Origin: Podocnemis expansa
Lineage: Eukaryota; Chordata; Testudines; Podocnemididae
Assembly: GCA_007922195.1 (NCBI GenBank)
Contig: ML682014.1
Location: forward strand, 2,942,369 to 3,006,368
Length of the DNA stretch: 64,000 nucleotides
Reading direction: 5' to 3'
The first letter of the stretch is position 1, and each line of letters opens with the position of its first letter. Shown here piece after piece: positions 22,911 to 35,655 of this stretch. A program made the position numbers and the translations under genes. The notes below the pieces were generated by a model. It was not told where the DNA came from, searched no databases, and saw only the letters and a list, made by a program, of their open reading frames with translations.

Positions 22911-25434
22911 ATCAAAGGGGCTGCTCAAATTTCATAGGCAAAAGTTACACATCCTGCTTTGCACCCACATAATTGGGTCATCGGTTTCTGTAAATACCAG
23001 TAACATAAGTGTGAATGTACCACTTGTGTACAAAAATTTTGTGGACACACATTAAGAGGTTTCTTGACACTTTTGGTCCTTTATAGATGTTAGTAAGAGG
23101 ACTGATCAGATCAGAACAGAATTGTCAACACACAAAGCTTGCTTCCTGAATTCTTTAAAATCCCAGTCTATTTGCATTTATGCACAGTTGCACACAGATG
23201 GATATGAATCCTAAACTATAGTCCTTATTCAAGCAAAGCTCTTTCCAAACCGAAACACTTCACACACTTTGTAAAAGGCTGGATACATAAAATATGAGGA
23301 CACTGTGATAAAGAATCATAGAATACTAGGGCTGTGTGAATATCTTCACTTCCAATTAATTAAATATAAATTAACAATGATGTAGAGGGGTATGTGTGTC
23401 TGTGTGGATGCACTTACTGATCCAGAGCCTGACCCTGCATGCATTTACCCTGGGCATAGTACTTACAAACAGTAGTTTTATCACTTTTAGTGGGACCATA
23501 TACAGTAGTCAGTAGTAAATATTTGGAGGATCAGGCCCATCATTTTTTTTTTAAATTCAGATTATTTAGCAGCCTGAAAAGTACTCAGATGAGAACCTAG
23601 CTCTGAGCTGCCTGCATAATTGATGTGTTTAGGATTTTTTATTTTTACTACATATAACCCCATTATAAACGCCCTCTTTATTCCTACAATAATAGCTGTA
23701 ACACAAAGGTGAAATGCACACATAAAATGCCATAATGTGTCATGAACAAATACATTTAGTAGCTTAAGGGGTAGTCATTATCAAATTGCCAGAGAGTCCG
23801 AATTAAAAAAGCAGGTAGCTAAGCAACGTGAGCTTCCCACTGTGAATATTTTCTGTCATGCTCTTTTTAGTTCTGATAGAATCATTATTCTATGGAACTT
23901 CAAAACTGTTAACAGAGAGCTGCTCCAAGTATTGTAATTAAGGAGAGAATAAAACAGTGTATTTTCAAATTGGATGGGTCTGTAGGGATCCTAATGGAAA
24001 GCATCCAAGATTTTCAATGAGGGCTTTTCATAAAACATACAGTACATGTTATTGCAAGTTAAAATGCATTTTATATAAAAGAATGATAGAGAAAATGGAC
24101 CAAAGCTATAGTAGCAATTAAGTTAGAAAATGGTTTCACAATAAAAGTTAAGATTTAAACCAGTGTGCGCTTATATTTCACATCCCCCCCCAATTATTTT
24201 AAGGTGTCATTAAGGTCCCAATTTGCCTCAGCCCAGGCAAAACTTCCCATTAATTTCATTGTGGAGGTTACTTGTAAAAGAATAAATACTTGGCCAGCAG
24301 ACTGAGTCAAACTCAAGCATCCACATTTTGATGTTGATTGTGGACCCTGTAAATCACAGAATGTTACTACAGCAGCATTTGGTCAGGAACTCAAGAATTC
24401 CCATTCTGCATCTGAACCTAGTCTATTCCCAACAGTGACTTCTAGCATATGCTTCAGAGAAGGGGAGCAACCTGAAAAGAGACCTCACTTATGCAATAAC
24501 ATGCTTTCAGGGAAATGTTTCTCCCTAGTCCATTTGGATTAGATTGTCAATGGGGATTAAGTTGTTGCAATAACCAGTTTCTAGGTTCCCTATCACCTCA
24601 CAGAATTCATAACCCTGAATTAGACTTGCAGGCTCCCTAGTTAGTACATGGAAAGAGTCAGACATCCTAGAACAGGAGTCACAAAAGCCACCAAACTAAG
24701 GAAGGAGCTGCCTAAACTAGGAAGTACAAAATGCTGACGAGGGAGGTCTGGATTGCAATCCCACTTTCAAAGGCAGTCAGACACTAATCTCCACTCAAGA
24801 TTCACACTCATGAAACATCACCTGGGCTATGCCTAAACCAGGTCATCCACACCCCCCCACCCCCGAAGAAACTGCCCTATATAACATTTGGCTCACTACA
24901 GTCACCCTCTCTACCTGCCCTGAAGCAAAGATTTAAATGTGGTCTCCCACCTCCCAGGCTTGTCATGCATAGTGGTCAAGGAGCTGTTTTGGGCCAGCAC
25001 ACTCTCACTCTTTCCTGCTAAAGCTTTTCCACTAGTACATATAAAATACTGTTATAGCAGGGAGACTGAAACATAGGTCTTCCACCTCTTTAGGTTTAAA
25101 AGGAACTTCTTTTACTGTCCTTGCAAAAGGAGGTATGGTCTACAATGACACTTCTGTCAAGATAAATATGGGTGGCATTAAGGAAATCTCAGGACATAAA
25201 TTTGTAAAAATATTAAAAAAAACCAAAACCTTTCCTGAGTACTCAGAAATTTGGGTATTAAAGCTGTAAATAATGTTACATAAATATAGCTTTTAAAAAA
25301 TAAAATCACAGAACTGCTGTACAGCCCTTCACTGATTGTTAGTCTTCATAAATACTTCTCATTATGCCCTTTTTCCTACTGGCTTACATAGTCTCTTCAA
25401 GGACTAATTTCCTGATCCAGTTTGTCAGCCCCTG
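22911..25434. other. Intron sequence, no exon seen
   Basis: A tiny CR1 end (AATCATAGAATACTAGGGCT) sits near 23315. A possible old short repeat ending GAGGATCAGGCCCATC lies at 23415-23550. Nothing else was recognised. Confidence 0.35.
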
Positions 25435-25690
25435 ACACCTGGGTGAGGGAGCCAGTCTCACTCACTTTATGGCCCAATGAGGATTTAAGTATTTATACAG
25501 TGGGACAGCTTGAGCAGCGGAGACTGAGGGAGCCCTGTCCCAGAATACCCCCACAGCCCACCAGTTAGGGGACTCTCCTGGGTGCTGAGAGGCTTCAGTA
25601 GCATATCTCTGCTCCCGCTCTGGAAGGGGGTTAATTGAATGTGAGCCTCCAAAACACACACGACTGCTCTAACCACTGAGGAGGGAAGGA
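25435..25690 (-). repeat. tRNA-derived SINE
   Basis: On the minus strand, near 25690, the sequence CCTCAGTGGTTAGAGCAGTC resembles a tRNA A box. About 40 bases later CACATTCAATTAACCCCC resembles a worn B box. The downstream part (GCTCAAGCTGTCCCACTGTA near 25500) would be the SINE body. These are RNA polymerase III promoter boxes of a dead retroposon, not a tRNA gene. Confidence 0.5.
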
Positions 25691-25694
25691 GTAC

Positions 25695-27281
25695 CATCGC
25701 TTCCCCATCTTTCAACCCACTAGATCAGGTTCCAAAGGCAGGACATGGAGGGGAAGGTACAGTGTGAGGAGTCTGCTGGGACAGAGGCATGAATTAGACA
25801 CTGAGTTCCTGGATGGTGTTTGGACTGAGGAGGTCGTGTACATGCCCAACTGCTGAATTTAGTCAGCTACAGGGTGAGGTGGAAACTTAGCAGAGGTTTC
25901 ATGAACATCTGTGGTGTTTAAATGTTGCACTTATCATCTGAAGTGGCAGTTAGGTGCTTAATTCTCTTTGTAAATCTAGCCCATGATGTCTGCTTATGTC
26001 ACAAAATGTAAGGGCTGAATAGCCATATGTATTGTTACAGAAATAAAAACGTTGTATTACAGGGATCAGCTGAGAGAACTGCAACAAGCTTGCTGATTGG
26101 CAGTGTAGGATTGTGTTACACATGTGTCACAGGAAGGGAATTAATGCAACTTTTTTGGTGCATTTATTTGTTTTCTTCCTAGCAATCTTTCTTTCTGAAA
26201 TTATTTTTTCCTCTTCCTCATCATCTTCTCCCCCCCACTAATGGACAAAAGGCTTCCTTTCTTCTTTGCCTGCATCAAAGGGCATTCTTATATTTTGTGA
26301 ACTGCACTAAAGAGCTGACATTTCAAGTCAGAAAAAAAATAGGCCCACCTTTCAAAAGAAATATTTAATACACAAGGCTTCCCTCAGTTCAGAGAATGAA
26401 AATGCAATATCCAGGCCCACAGGAAAAAAAAATGAACAGGAAGAGCAAGAAATTCAACATTCACATTGGAAAGGCTGATCAGAATTCACTACACAGCACT
26501 CCATGTAAGCAGCATGCATGCATGTTATGTATTTTTATGGAAATTCTAGTAGCAATTCAAGTTTAGTTGCAATTCTACATTTAAAATTAAGTAATAATTC
26601 TAGTTCTTAAACAAAAGCGCAGAATTCAATTATACATACTACATATAATCATACCATTATATACATACCCCGTGCATCTAAAGGAAAGTATGAATGTCAC
26701 ATGTGTCGGTTCTATTCTTGACCTTGGGGCCTAAGGAAAATAATTCTAGCCATCTAGTAATAACTTAATCCTCTTTAGTGCCCACAGTCAGATTAAAGTC
26801 ATAAAGGAATTCCAACACAAAGAATTCCTCTTAATCTGTAAAATAATTTAAAGCATTTTCATCTTATCCACCAGTTTTTACTTATTAACAATGTCATAAT
26901 TATTGATGCCCCAATTTTTGAGGAAAATAATTATGAAAGATTAACAAAAAGTCAGGTTACGTACAGGAGAAAATGCCAGCGACACTTAAATATGTTAATG
27001 CCATCATGTGCATTTTAAACAAATGTATTTGCTTTCAAATTTGAATGAACACTGTAATTATGTCATGATGGCTTTGCTTGTCATTTCTATGTCTAAAATT
27101 TTCATTCCATAAGACATTACAAAAAAATGAACTTCTATTCCAAAGTTATCATTTAATGCACTGGTCACAATTTCATTCTTCACTTTTACCCAATTTATTG
27201 ATAGGTATTTCTCCAAAATTCTATGGCACCAGCTAAGGTTCTTAATGTGCTTTTTAATCAGTAATCTTCATCTCTGTGATA
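25695..27281. other. Intron sequence, no exon seen
   Basis: AT-rich sequence with a short CATG repeat near 26515-26525. No domain recognised. Confidence 0.35.
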
Positions 27282-27289
27282 CAAATAAG

Positions 27290-27872
27290 TAGAGCCCTAC
27301 ACAGATACAAGAATGTGGAACCGCATCCAATCCACATTCGCTCAGTGATAGCGTTGATCCAATCCGAAATCTGCATACCAGGATTTAGCTGCATCTTTAA
27401 CCACGTCTGCAGCTGAGCTTGGGCTCACATGCAGCATTTCAGCCTTTGATTGGTTCATTCCCCATATGGGTTCCACTCACTTTTTCCTTTCTTGTTTGTG
27501 GTTCGCATGCTGTACTATCAATCGGATTTCCTTGCCCACCAATGAAATCTCTGATTGACAGCAATGGCTTGCCAACTGGAAACAAGAAAAGGAAGAAGTG
27601 GGAATGAGCCAATCAAAGGCCAGCAGTGACTCTCCAAGCCCCACCCTGAGACTCTGATTGGCTGGCAGATCACGATCTAGGATTGGCCAGAGCGCTTCAT
27701 GGTTCCCCTGCATGCTGCCAACACAGATCAGCACAGGGGCTTCAGCAATGGATCGCAGCGTGAGAACTTAAAAATAGAAGCTGCATCCGCAAGTCCATCT
27801 GCAGCAATGGGTCTGAGGTTATCCATACCCCTCACCTGCAGATGCCGATACCCACGGATTTGCAGGGCTCTA
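27290..27872. mobile_element. hAT MITE, 583 bp, TSD CAAATAAG/CAGATAAC
   Basis: Left end TAGAGCCCTACACAGATAC and right end GGATTTGCAGGGCTCTA are inverted repeats. The flanks at 27282-27289 and 27873-27880 agree at 6 of 8. Internally CAGCCTTTGATTGGTTCATT (27438) and AATGAGCCAATCAAAGGCCA (27601) are an inner inverted pair. The same block occurs in the element at 6935. Confidence 0.8.
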
Positions 27873-27880
27873 CAGATAAC

Positions 27881-28389
27881 CAACACTAAACGAGCTGTGT
27901 GTATGTTTAGGAGCCAGAAGAATTGAAGCGTTTCTGTAGAATGCACCTATTATTCAGTACACTCCCCAATTTATTTAAGACCCTCAAAGCTAATTTTCCT
28001 GTATTTTAATCAAATACAATGTTTTCCACAACCCCACAGTCACAAATTTTCAGATATGGGTGACAACAATGCCTGTCTATATTTCTGTTATAAATGTCAA
28101 GTTAAATATTCAACGTGGGGATTTGCACAGCTTATTTAAAATATTCATATTTGAACATCTGGCTCATAGTCACTTTGCTTGAGACAAATCTTCAGATTCT
28201 CTCTTCCCTGTAACTTTAATAAACCAAAACAGAATCCACAGCCAGGATAAAACCAAGAACCTTAAGCACCAAGAGCACAGTCCCCTGTCACTTGAACTAA
28301 AAGGTTAACTTCATGCGGGCTTTTATACTGCAACACACCAGAGAGAGATTTGAACACGCACTTCACTACCACGTGTGACGAACTCAGCT
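27881..28389. other. Intron sequence with a possible SINE remnant
   Basis: Around 28240-28380 the phrases AAGAGCACAGTCCCCTGTCA and AACACACCAGAGAGAGATTT resemble old reptile tRNA-type SINE bodies. The match is weak and no promoter boxes are clear. Confidence 0.3.
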
Positions 28390-31225
28390 GGTTCCAAGCA
28401 ATGAGGTTGGGTAGGGACTAGGCCCAATAAGCTCTCCCTAAGTGACTGTGCTGCCTGACTGGACAGAACAGAAAACAATACTAAGGGAAGACCTCAACTA
28501 TCCCCATACAGACTGGGGAAGTGTCACCTCAGGACAGGATGCAGAGATAAAGTTTCTAGACACTTGGAGCAATAAGCCCTGCAACCCATAAAGGAGAGAC
28601 AATTCTTGATTTAGTCTTAAGTGAAGCATAGGATCTGGTCCAAGATGTGAATACAGCTGAAATATTCAGTAATAGCAATCATAAGAAAATTAAATTTAAC
28701 ATCCGGGGGGTGGGGAGGGAAGAAAACCAAAGAAGCCTGCCATAGACAGGAGAGCTCTACAAAATTAATTTCAGACAGGGTAACTACAAAAAATGAGGAA
28801 TCTATGAAATTAAAGGAATGGTCACAAGAGTCAAACGCCTGCAAGCTGCATAGAAAATTTTTTTTAATAAATACTGTAACAGATTCTCAAATTAAATGTC
28901 TACCCCAAATTCAACAATATAGTAAGAGGATCCAAAAAAAAAAAAGTTAACAGAATAAAAGAAGCAGTTACAGGCAAAAAGGCATCCTTTAAAAATTGGA
29001 AGTCAAATTCTATTGAGGAAAATAGCAAGGAGCATTAAATAGGCTATGAAAGAATTTGAAGAGCAATTAGCAAAAGAGTCAAAAAAAAAAAAAAAACTTT
29101 TAGAAAAAACCCGTAAGTTCATCAGGTGCAGGAAGCCTGCCAAACAATCAGTGAGGCCACTAAACAATTAAGATGCTAAAGGAGCACCTACGGAAGACTA
29201 GGACATCTCAGAGAAGCTGAATGAATTCTTTACATCAGTCTTCATTGCAGAGGATGAGAGGGAAGATTCAGAGGCCATCTTAGAGTTCTGGGGCTTCTGG
29301 GCAAAAGTCAAGGATAACCCCCCTGCCATTGCATGTGGGTCCCATCCTTGATTTTTGCTCACCACCGGCCCCCCTCCTGCCTCCCCTGACTTCACCAGTC
29401 CACCTTCCTCCAGGCTCCCTTTTCTCCCTGTACTGGGAGCTTTGGCTTTCGCCCTTCCCAGACGCAGGAGGCAGCATGTTCCTGCCCTGGCAGCTGCTCT
29501 TTTGGCTTCTTTGAGCTGTAGTAGACAGCTTCTCCTGCTGCCATGGCAATGGAGCCCTGCCTATGTTAGTTCCTGCAGGGGAACCTGCAGACCACACAGA
29601 GCCTTGCAGATCCACTTGTATCCACTTCAGATCTGCAGGTGCTGATAGCCGCAATCCCATTTTTGCAGATGCAAATTCTATTTTTATCTGCCCAGGGTGC
29701 ACTAGCCACTGCGTCTGCCATGCAGAGCAATGAAAACAGCCGAGCAGGGAACAAATGAAGCACTTCAGCCAATCCTAACTCAGCTGTTTGCTGCCACCCA
29801 ATCAGAGATTGGATATGTAAAGCTGCGGTGGAGAGCGGACCCCGGGCAACTGCTCACGCTGCCCACCTGCTAAGATCCCCTAGAGGAAGATTCCTACATC
29901 TGAGCCATTCTTTTTAGGTAACAAATCTGAGGACCTGTCTGTCGCAGATTGAGGTATTAACAGGTGGTTTTGGAACAAATTAATAAATTAAGTATGTCAC
30001 CCAGGATTACATGATATTCACGCATGAATTTTGAAGAGACTCAAATATGAAACTGCAAAACTACTAATTGTGGTATCTAACCTATCACTTAAATCAACTT
30101 CTGTACAGCTGATTGGAGAATAGTAATGTCATGCCAATTTTTAAAAAAGACTCCAGAAACAACACTGGCAGCTACAGGCCAGCAAGTCTAACTTCAGTAC
30201 AAGACAAACTGGTTAAAACTATAGTAAAGAACAGAGTGATCAGACACATAGGTGAACACAATTTGTTGGGGCAGAGTCAACACGACTTTTGTAAATTCAT
30301 GCCTCACCAATCTATTAAAATTCTGTGAGGGGGTCAAAAACAGGTGGACAAGGTGAACAAGTTGACATAGTGTACTTGGACTTTAAGAAAGCCTTCAGGT
30401 CAGCCACCAAGACCCTTAAGCAAATTAAGCAGTCAAGGAAGAAGGAAAATCCTCTCATGGATCAGCATCTGGTTAAAAGATAGGAGACAAAGTGTAACAA
30501 TAAATACTTAGTTTTCACAATGTAGAGAGGCAAATAGCTGCATCCCCCAGGGATCTATTCTTGGATCTCTGCTGTTCAGCATAGTCAAATGATCTAGAAA
30601 AGGGGATGAACAATGAGGTGACAAAATTTGCAGAAGTTACAAGCTTACTTAAAATAGTTAATTTCGAAAGCAGATTGTGAAGTGTTACAAAGGCATCTCA
30701 CAAAAATAGATGACTGGACAACAAATGGCTGATGAATTTCAACATTGATAAATTCAAAGTAATGCACAGTGGAAAACAATCCTCACTATACTTTAAAAAT
30801 GATGGGGGTCCACTGTTCAAGAACTACCTTGGAGTCATTGTGGATAGTTCTCTGAAATGTGCAGAGGAAATCAAAAAAGCTAACAGTGTTAGGAACATTA
30901 AGGAAAGGATAGTGATACAGAAAATATAATGTCACTATATAAATCCAGGGTACACCCATATCTAGACTCCTGCATGTAGTTCTGGTTGCCTCATCTCAAA
31001 AAAAAAGGAACATTAGGAATGGAATTGGTACAGAGAACTGCAATAAAAATGATAAGCGGTACGGAACAGCTTTCATATGAGGAGAGATTAAAATACTATT
31101 TAACCTGGAAAAGGAATGACTAAGGAAGAAATATGATAGGGGTCTATAAAATCATGAATGGTGTGGAGATAAGGAAGTGTTATTTACCTCTTTGCATAAC
31201 ACAAGAATCAGGGGTCACTCAATGA
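28390..31225 (+). pseudogene. CR1 LINE relic, ORF2 with 3' part, split by a hAT insertion
   Basis: Plus-strand CR1 ORF2 pieces in order: 28490-28660 (PYRLGKCHLRTGC-type endonuclease end), 29000-29268 (start of the RT region), then after the insertion 29893-30110 and 30113-30328 with NVMPIFKKDSRNNTGSYRPA and SLTSVQDKLVKTIVKNRVI. 30732-30929 has MNFNIDKFKVMHSGK and NYLGVIVDSSLK. The end near 31220 matches the usual TCATAACACAAGAA-type stretch. Stops and shifts make it dead. It is less decayed than the copy at 12190. Confidence 0.8.
29269..29884. mobile_element. hAT-type insertion inside CR1, perfect TSD GGAAGATT
   Basis: GGAAGATT at 29261-29268 is repeated at 29885-29892, and the CR1 sequence resumes directly after it. 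The ends CAGAGGCCATCTTAG and, reverse-complemented, CTAGGGGATCTTAG pair as inverted repeats. The inside is GC-rich and includes GCAGATGCAAATTCTATTTT and a CCACCCAATCAGAGATTGG block similar to those at 7166 and 27650. Long frames inside are not genes. Confidence 0.75.
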
Positions 31226-32599
31226 AATTAATAGTCTGCACCTACACCAGACTTGCCTCCTGTACAAGTCTTTGTTCCACCCTGCACCCACTCCCACTCT
31301 AGCCCTAGTCTCTACTTTTCCCGAAGCCCCCCGACTTCTAGGACTGACCAATGGCTTGTTAGCAGACTACAGGTTCAGTTCTGTCATGTAGGCTCTGCTC
31401 CAACTCTAGATCACACTGCCTGTACCTGGTACATGATATTTCATTAGCCCTGCCTCATCTTGGGAAGCTCATTTCAATGGTTTGACATACAGAGGATCTC
31501 ACTCCTATAAAGGCCACTGCTTTGTAATAACCAGTGGGGATAGACCTAGAAATAAATGGTTGAAGTCACTTGAGTGTTCTTATCTTCTCTGTGCGACAGC
31601 GAACACAGAGAGCCATGACAACACACACTTGGCTAGTCTAGTACACTACAGGCATCCTTCCGTAGCAGCTTGTCAAGCCTATTCTAAGTACCAATGATAT
31701 GTCATCATTTCTAAGAAGCGGAACACTCTCCTTTCTTGCTCAGAAGCCCATCTACCATATGGCACTACAATACACAGCCACACTGGACCACTGGGCTAGC
31801 CCATGCGTTTTTAAACAGATTCTTTAAGTCATATTTTTTCCTTAATCTTACAAAAACTAATTCCCAAAACATCCATTTTCAAATGTAACCTGGTTCACTC
31901 AAAAACCAAGATATGCTTGTTTAGGTGCAGAAACCATGATATTCATAAATGATTAGGAAAGGTTCTACCCATATATTTTCCCCTGGATATCCCATGAGTA
32001 TCCATTTATTTCCAGGTGGCAGGCTATATTAACAGCAGATGTTAGCGAACATTAGCTGTTTTACTCAACATTCTAATCCTGAGTACAGAATCTAATCAAG
32101 TATCCCAGTGGCTACATTTAAGTCACTAGAATCCAAATAAATATTCCCTCTTCTTAGAAAATTCATTACTAACATGAGACGCTTTTAAAACCACGGTGTT
32201 CAACATGGTTGTCATTTGCTATAATGTGGCAAATTGGTGCTTTACTTCTACCACCTATTTTTTTAAATAAAATTCTTTTATACATATACCAGTTCAAAAA
32301 GTATCCACTTTTTTGTGCCTACAGTGTATTTGTATAAGTGTGTTTGCACAATACAAAATAATGACACTGTCTTAATTTAGCACTCTCGGCCCTTAATCAC
32401 AGATTCGTCCTTGGGTCCTATATGCATACGCTGCAAAATGCATTTGTGCTTTGGGAAAAATCCAGACATGGCCATTGTTGTTGAATGTTGCATTGTGTAA
32501 TTCAGAACAACCTTAGTTAGTGTCAAGTGTAATGTAGATTTCTTGGCAGTTTCCAAGAAGCTAACATAGTAAATGTTGTATATGCCCACAAGCACAGAT
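31226..32599. other. Intron sequence, no exon seen
   Basis: No recognised domain. The region just before 32600 may be the decayed upstream part of the hAT transposase relic, but I cannot support that from the frames. Confidence 0.35.
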
Positions 32600-33055
32600 T
32601 TGTACCAGTGAATGTTTTGCTTCAAAAATTTGAAAAATGCTTTTCCAATTTTGAAGCGTACAGAATTGTTTTTGAATTCATGCAAGATCCATTTCACTTT
32701 GACATCTACAGTTCTCAACTATCTCAACAGCTTGTCAGGCTTCTTTGGAGAGGCACCTTTTCGAGATGGATGCAATTTTATTTCAAAGCACTCAACATTT
32801 GAAAGATGATTCAATTGTTATGATGTGGGCTTGTATTTTAAATCAAAATGAGCTTGTGGTTCTAAATACAATTATTCTAAAACTATTTTCAATTTTTGGT
32901 TCAACATGGCTCTGCGAATCAACATTTTCTGCAGTAAAAATGGTGAGATCAAAATATGTCACAGATATTGGATGAAAATTTGGAGGTGGAGTTGAGATGT
33001 AGTCTACCTGATTTTATACCTGATTTCCCTGCACTCCTTAATGAAAACATATGTC
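32600..33055 (+). pseudogene. hAT transposase C-terminal relic
   Basis: Plus-strand frames give FEKCFSNFEAYRIVFEFMQD followed by PFHFDI. Then 32890-32970 gives LFSIFGSTWLCESTFSAVKM and VRSKYVTDIG, and 33000-33055 gives PDFIPDFPALLNENICQIS. This is the hAT dimerisation region (FGSTYLCE..FS..K..KSK..LTD..L). It resembles the family whose tail was domesticated in GTF2IRD2-like proteins. Frameshifts near 32740 and a stop near 32975 break it. No amino-terminal part is visible. Confidence 0.7.
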
Positions 33056-33125
33056 AGATTTCTTATTAATTCTATCAATAAATAATTCAAAACATTATTG
33101 TGTATTTTTCTACCTTTCTATATTC

Positions 33126-33312
33126 CAGGGGTGGCCAAATTTAAGGTGCTCAAGAGCCACATAAATTGATTATTAAACCTTCAAGAGCTGCACTGAGGCA
33201 TATAGCCATATACTTTTACATGCTAAATTGATTTGCTGACATTCTTCCGCAAGCCACCCTTTTTCATTCAAGAGCCACATGTGGCTCCCGAGCCACAGTT
33301 TGGCCACCCCTG
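33126..33312. mobile_element. hAT MITE, 187 bp
   Basis: CAGGGGTGGCCAAATTTAAG and AGCCACAGTTTGGCCACCCC TG-type ends are inverted repeats, with AAGAGCCACA motifs on both sides. The 8-bp flanks CTATATTC and CTATTCTA agree only at their first four bases. It sits 70 bases after a hAT transposase tail, which may or may not belong to the same family. Confidence 0.75.
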
Positions 33313-33320
33313 CTATTCTA

Positions 33321-34079
33321 TAAAAGCAGTTAAATTCTTTTTTGTCATGTGGCAGAAATGTTAACACATTTGCCATACTGTTGGACACCACCGTTTTAAA
33401 ATGTTCCCAGAATCCCTACAGACAGACTTAGAAAAGCCCTCCTCTGCCCTCAGTCATGCATTACTCTATGTATGTAAACAGATGAGCTCTAGTTCTAGCA
33501 TCAGGATTAGCTTGCCACTCCTAAACTTCATGATGCTGAGGAGAGAGCTAAGCAGAACAAGCAACTTAGGGGGAAGCAGATGAGAAGGATCTGCCATCTT
33601 TATGTGAGCAAAGATGTGTTCAGCTGCATGCTGCTCATAGGTCAGCCAGGATTTTTACAATGTTTATCCATATGGCAGAATGACAGGAACAGATTGTGTG
33701 TTAAGAAACAAAACAAAAAAATACCAAACTGTCCTTAAACCAACTTACTGCTGCTGGGTATTTTACTTCCCATAAAATCAAGGTACTGCCAACACATTAG
33801 GAGACATGGGCTCAGTCTTCTACAGAAGAACTAGCAGTGTGATTGTATTATGCATACCTAAGCAGTGTATTTTTACCAAGCTTCCAATGTCAAAAGCCAG
33901 TAAGGCCCAAAGGACAGACCCCCATCAGAGATGGCTTGTTTAAAAGAAACAAAACCAAAAAGAGGCAACAAGTAGCAAACTAATAGAAAATCTATAACCA
34001 TTTCCAAATAAAAAGGGGGTAAACAACTGTTTATGCTTATAATTTGTTTATTATACTTAACCATAAAGTAACCAACATC
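33321..34079. other. Intron sequence, no exon seen
   Basis: No domain or repeat recognised. Confidence 0.35.
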
Positions 34080-34583
34080 AAAATACTGCACTAAACCATC
34101 CCAGTCATGGTTTTGTCCAGCTGGGCCTTAAACACCTCCAAAGATGGAGATTCCACCACCTCCCTCGACAGCTCATTCCAATACTTCACCACTCGCCTAG
34201 TAAAAAAGTTCTCTCTAATATCCAGCCTCGACCTCCCTAACCGCAACTCGAGACCATTGCTCCTCGTTCTGTCCTCTGTTACTACCGTGAACAGTCAAGC
34301 TCCATCTTCCTTGGAGCATCCCTTCAAGTAGTTGAAGGTTGCTATCAAATCCCCCCTCAGTCTTCTCTTCTGCAGGCTAAATAAGCCTAGTTCCTTCAGT
34401 CTTTCTTCATAGGTCTTGTGCTCCAGCCCCTTCATCATTTTTGTTGCCCTCTGCTGGACTCTAATTTGTCCATGTCCTTTTCGTAGTGGAGAGCCCAAAA
34501 CTGGACATAGTATTCCAGATGTGGCCTCACCAGTGCCGAATAGAGGGGAATGATCACATCCCTTGATCTGCTGGTCACTGACA
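34080..34583 (-). pseudogene. CR1 LINE fragment: end of ORF2 and start of the 3' tail
   Basis: On the minus strand, 34561-34440 gives [20 protein letters not shown] and 34440-34300 gives [20 protein letters not shown] then [20 protein letters not shown]. This is the conserved CR1 reverse transcriptase C-terminus. After it come phrases such as GGAGGTGGTGGAATCTCCAT and CAGCTGGACAAAACCATGAC. It is the best preserved CR1 piece here. A hAT MITE abuts its 5' side at 34592. Confidence 0.85.
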
Positions 34584-34591
34584 GGATATAC

Positions 34592-34800
34592 CAATGCTTC
34601 CCAACCAGTGTGCCATGGCACACAGGTGTGCCATCAGGGCTGAGCAAGTGTGCCACAAAATTTTTTGAAAAGCTACCCAAAGAGGTCTGGACTGGCTCAC
34701 GAATATTCATGAGTTCATTTGGAAACTATATGGTGATGTGCCTCAAATTAATTAAAGGTAGCAAGGTGTGCCACGGTAGGGAAAATGTTGGGAACCACTG
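34592..34800. mobile_element. hAT MITE, 209 bp, TSD GGATATAC/GGTTATAC
   Basis: CAATGCTTCCCAACCAGTGT at the left and TGTTGGGAACCACTG at the right are inverted repeats. Several TGTGCCA/TGGCACA units follow the left end. The flanks at 34584-34591 and 34801-34808 agree at 7 of 8. Confidence 0.85.
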
Positions 34801-34808
34801 GGTTATAC

Positions 34809-35542
34809 TGCACACCCTAATGTAAATCCATTTCATTCTACAAATCATACATACACATGTGCAGACAGACATAATAAGGATCAAGAAAAACTACTGATAC
34901 AACTACATCCCCCCTTACTGTTCAGAGGCGATTCTGTAACCAGTGGGTACAGGGAAGTTTTGAATTGTAAGAACTATATTAATTCATCTGCTTGAAAAGC
35001 ACAGCAGTGTAGCAGGTCAGGATTTCTGGAGCAGTGGCAGAGCTGTCTGTGTGTGCTATCAGTTTCCTTGTTAGATCCTCTTGCATGTATAAGCAGCAAA
35101 CTTACTAAAAACTACTTGTATGAATGCTCCAAAATAAGAATAATAATAGATTAAACAAAACAAAGTGGCGACTGCACTGCTCTACCACAACTGCTCACTT
35201 CTCAAAAAGTCTCCATTCATCCTCAGGCACAATTTTAAACTTGGCTTTTATTAATTTAAGGAAAAGTGCTTCCCATTGCTATTTGCAGGCCCATGGTAAA
35301 CTTTAGAAGTTAAACAGCCATTTCCACATCACTCACTTTCACAAGCCCATTTTTATCCCTGTACACATTTGTACTCTGCTGGTATCAGTGGCGCACTTTG
35401 CATCAAACCCCTGAAAGGCACCGATACTAACAAAAGGCGTTCTTGAGTCAACAAGTTTAACAGCTCGTGGCTACTGAGCTATGGGTGACAATTACTGAAG
35501 TACGATGGGCCCACTCCACCACCACCAGTAGGGCTAGACTAA
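34809..35542. other. Intron sequence, no exon seen
   Basis: No domain recognised. Confidence 0.35.
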
Positions 35543-35655
35543 GGAAAAGTAAAACAAACAAGGAGTCAGTCCTCTGGCACTTAAAGACTAACAAATGTAT
35601 TTACTGCATTAGCTTTCGTGGGAGAAAATCTCACTTCATCAGACACTTTGAAAAC
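35543..35655 (+). repeat. Half copy of the hairpin repeat family
   Basis: AACAAACAAGGAGTCAGTCC, CTGGCACTTAAAGACTAACA and TTCGTGGGAGAAAATCTCAC are the left half of the family seen whole at 4572 and 16358. The right half is absent. Confidence 0.5.

Noticed and set aside
25660..25690. tRNA gene on the minus strand
   Set aside because: A-box-like sequence is present but the B box is worn and no cloverleaf can be drawn; it fits a SINE head instead.
29280..29702. Minus frame of 140 codons
   Set aside because: It lies within the hAT insertion at 29269-29884 and has no domain or splice context.
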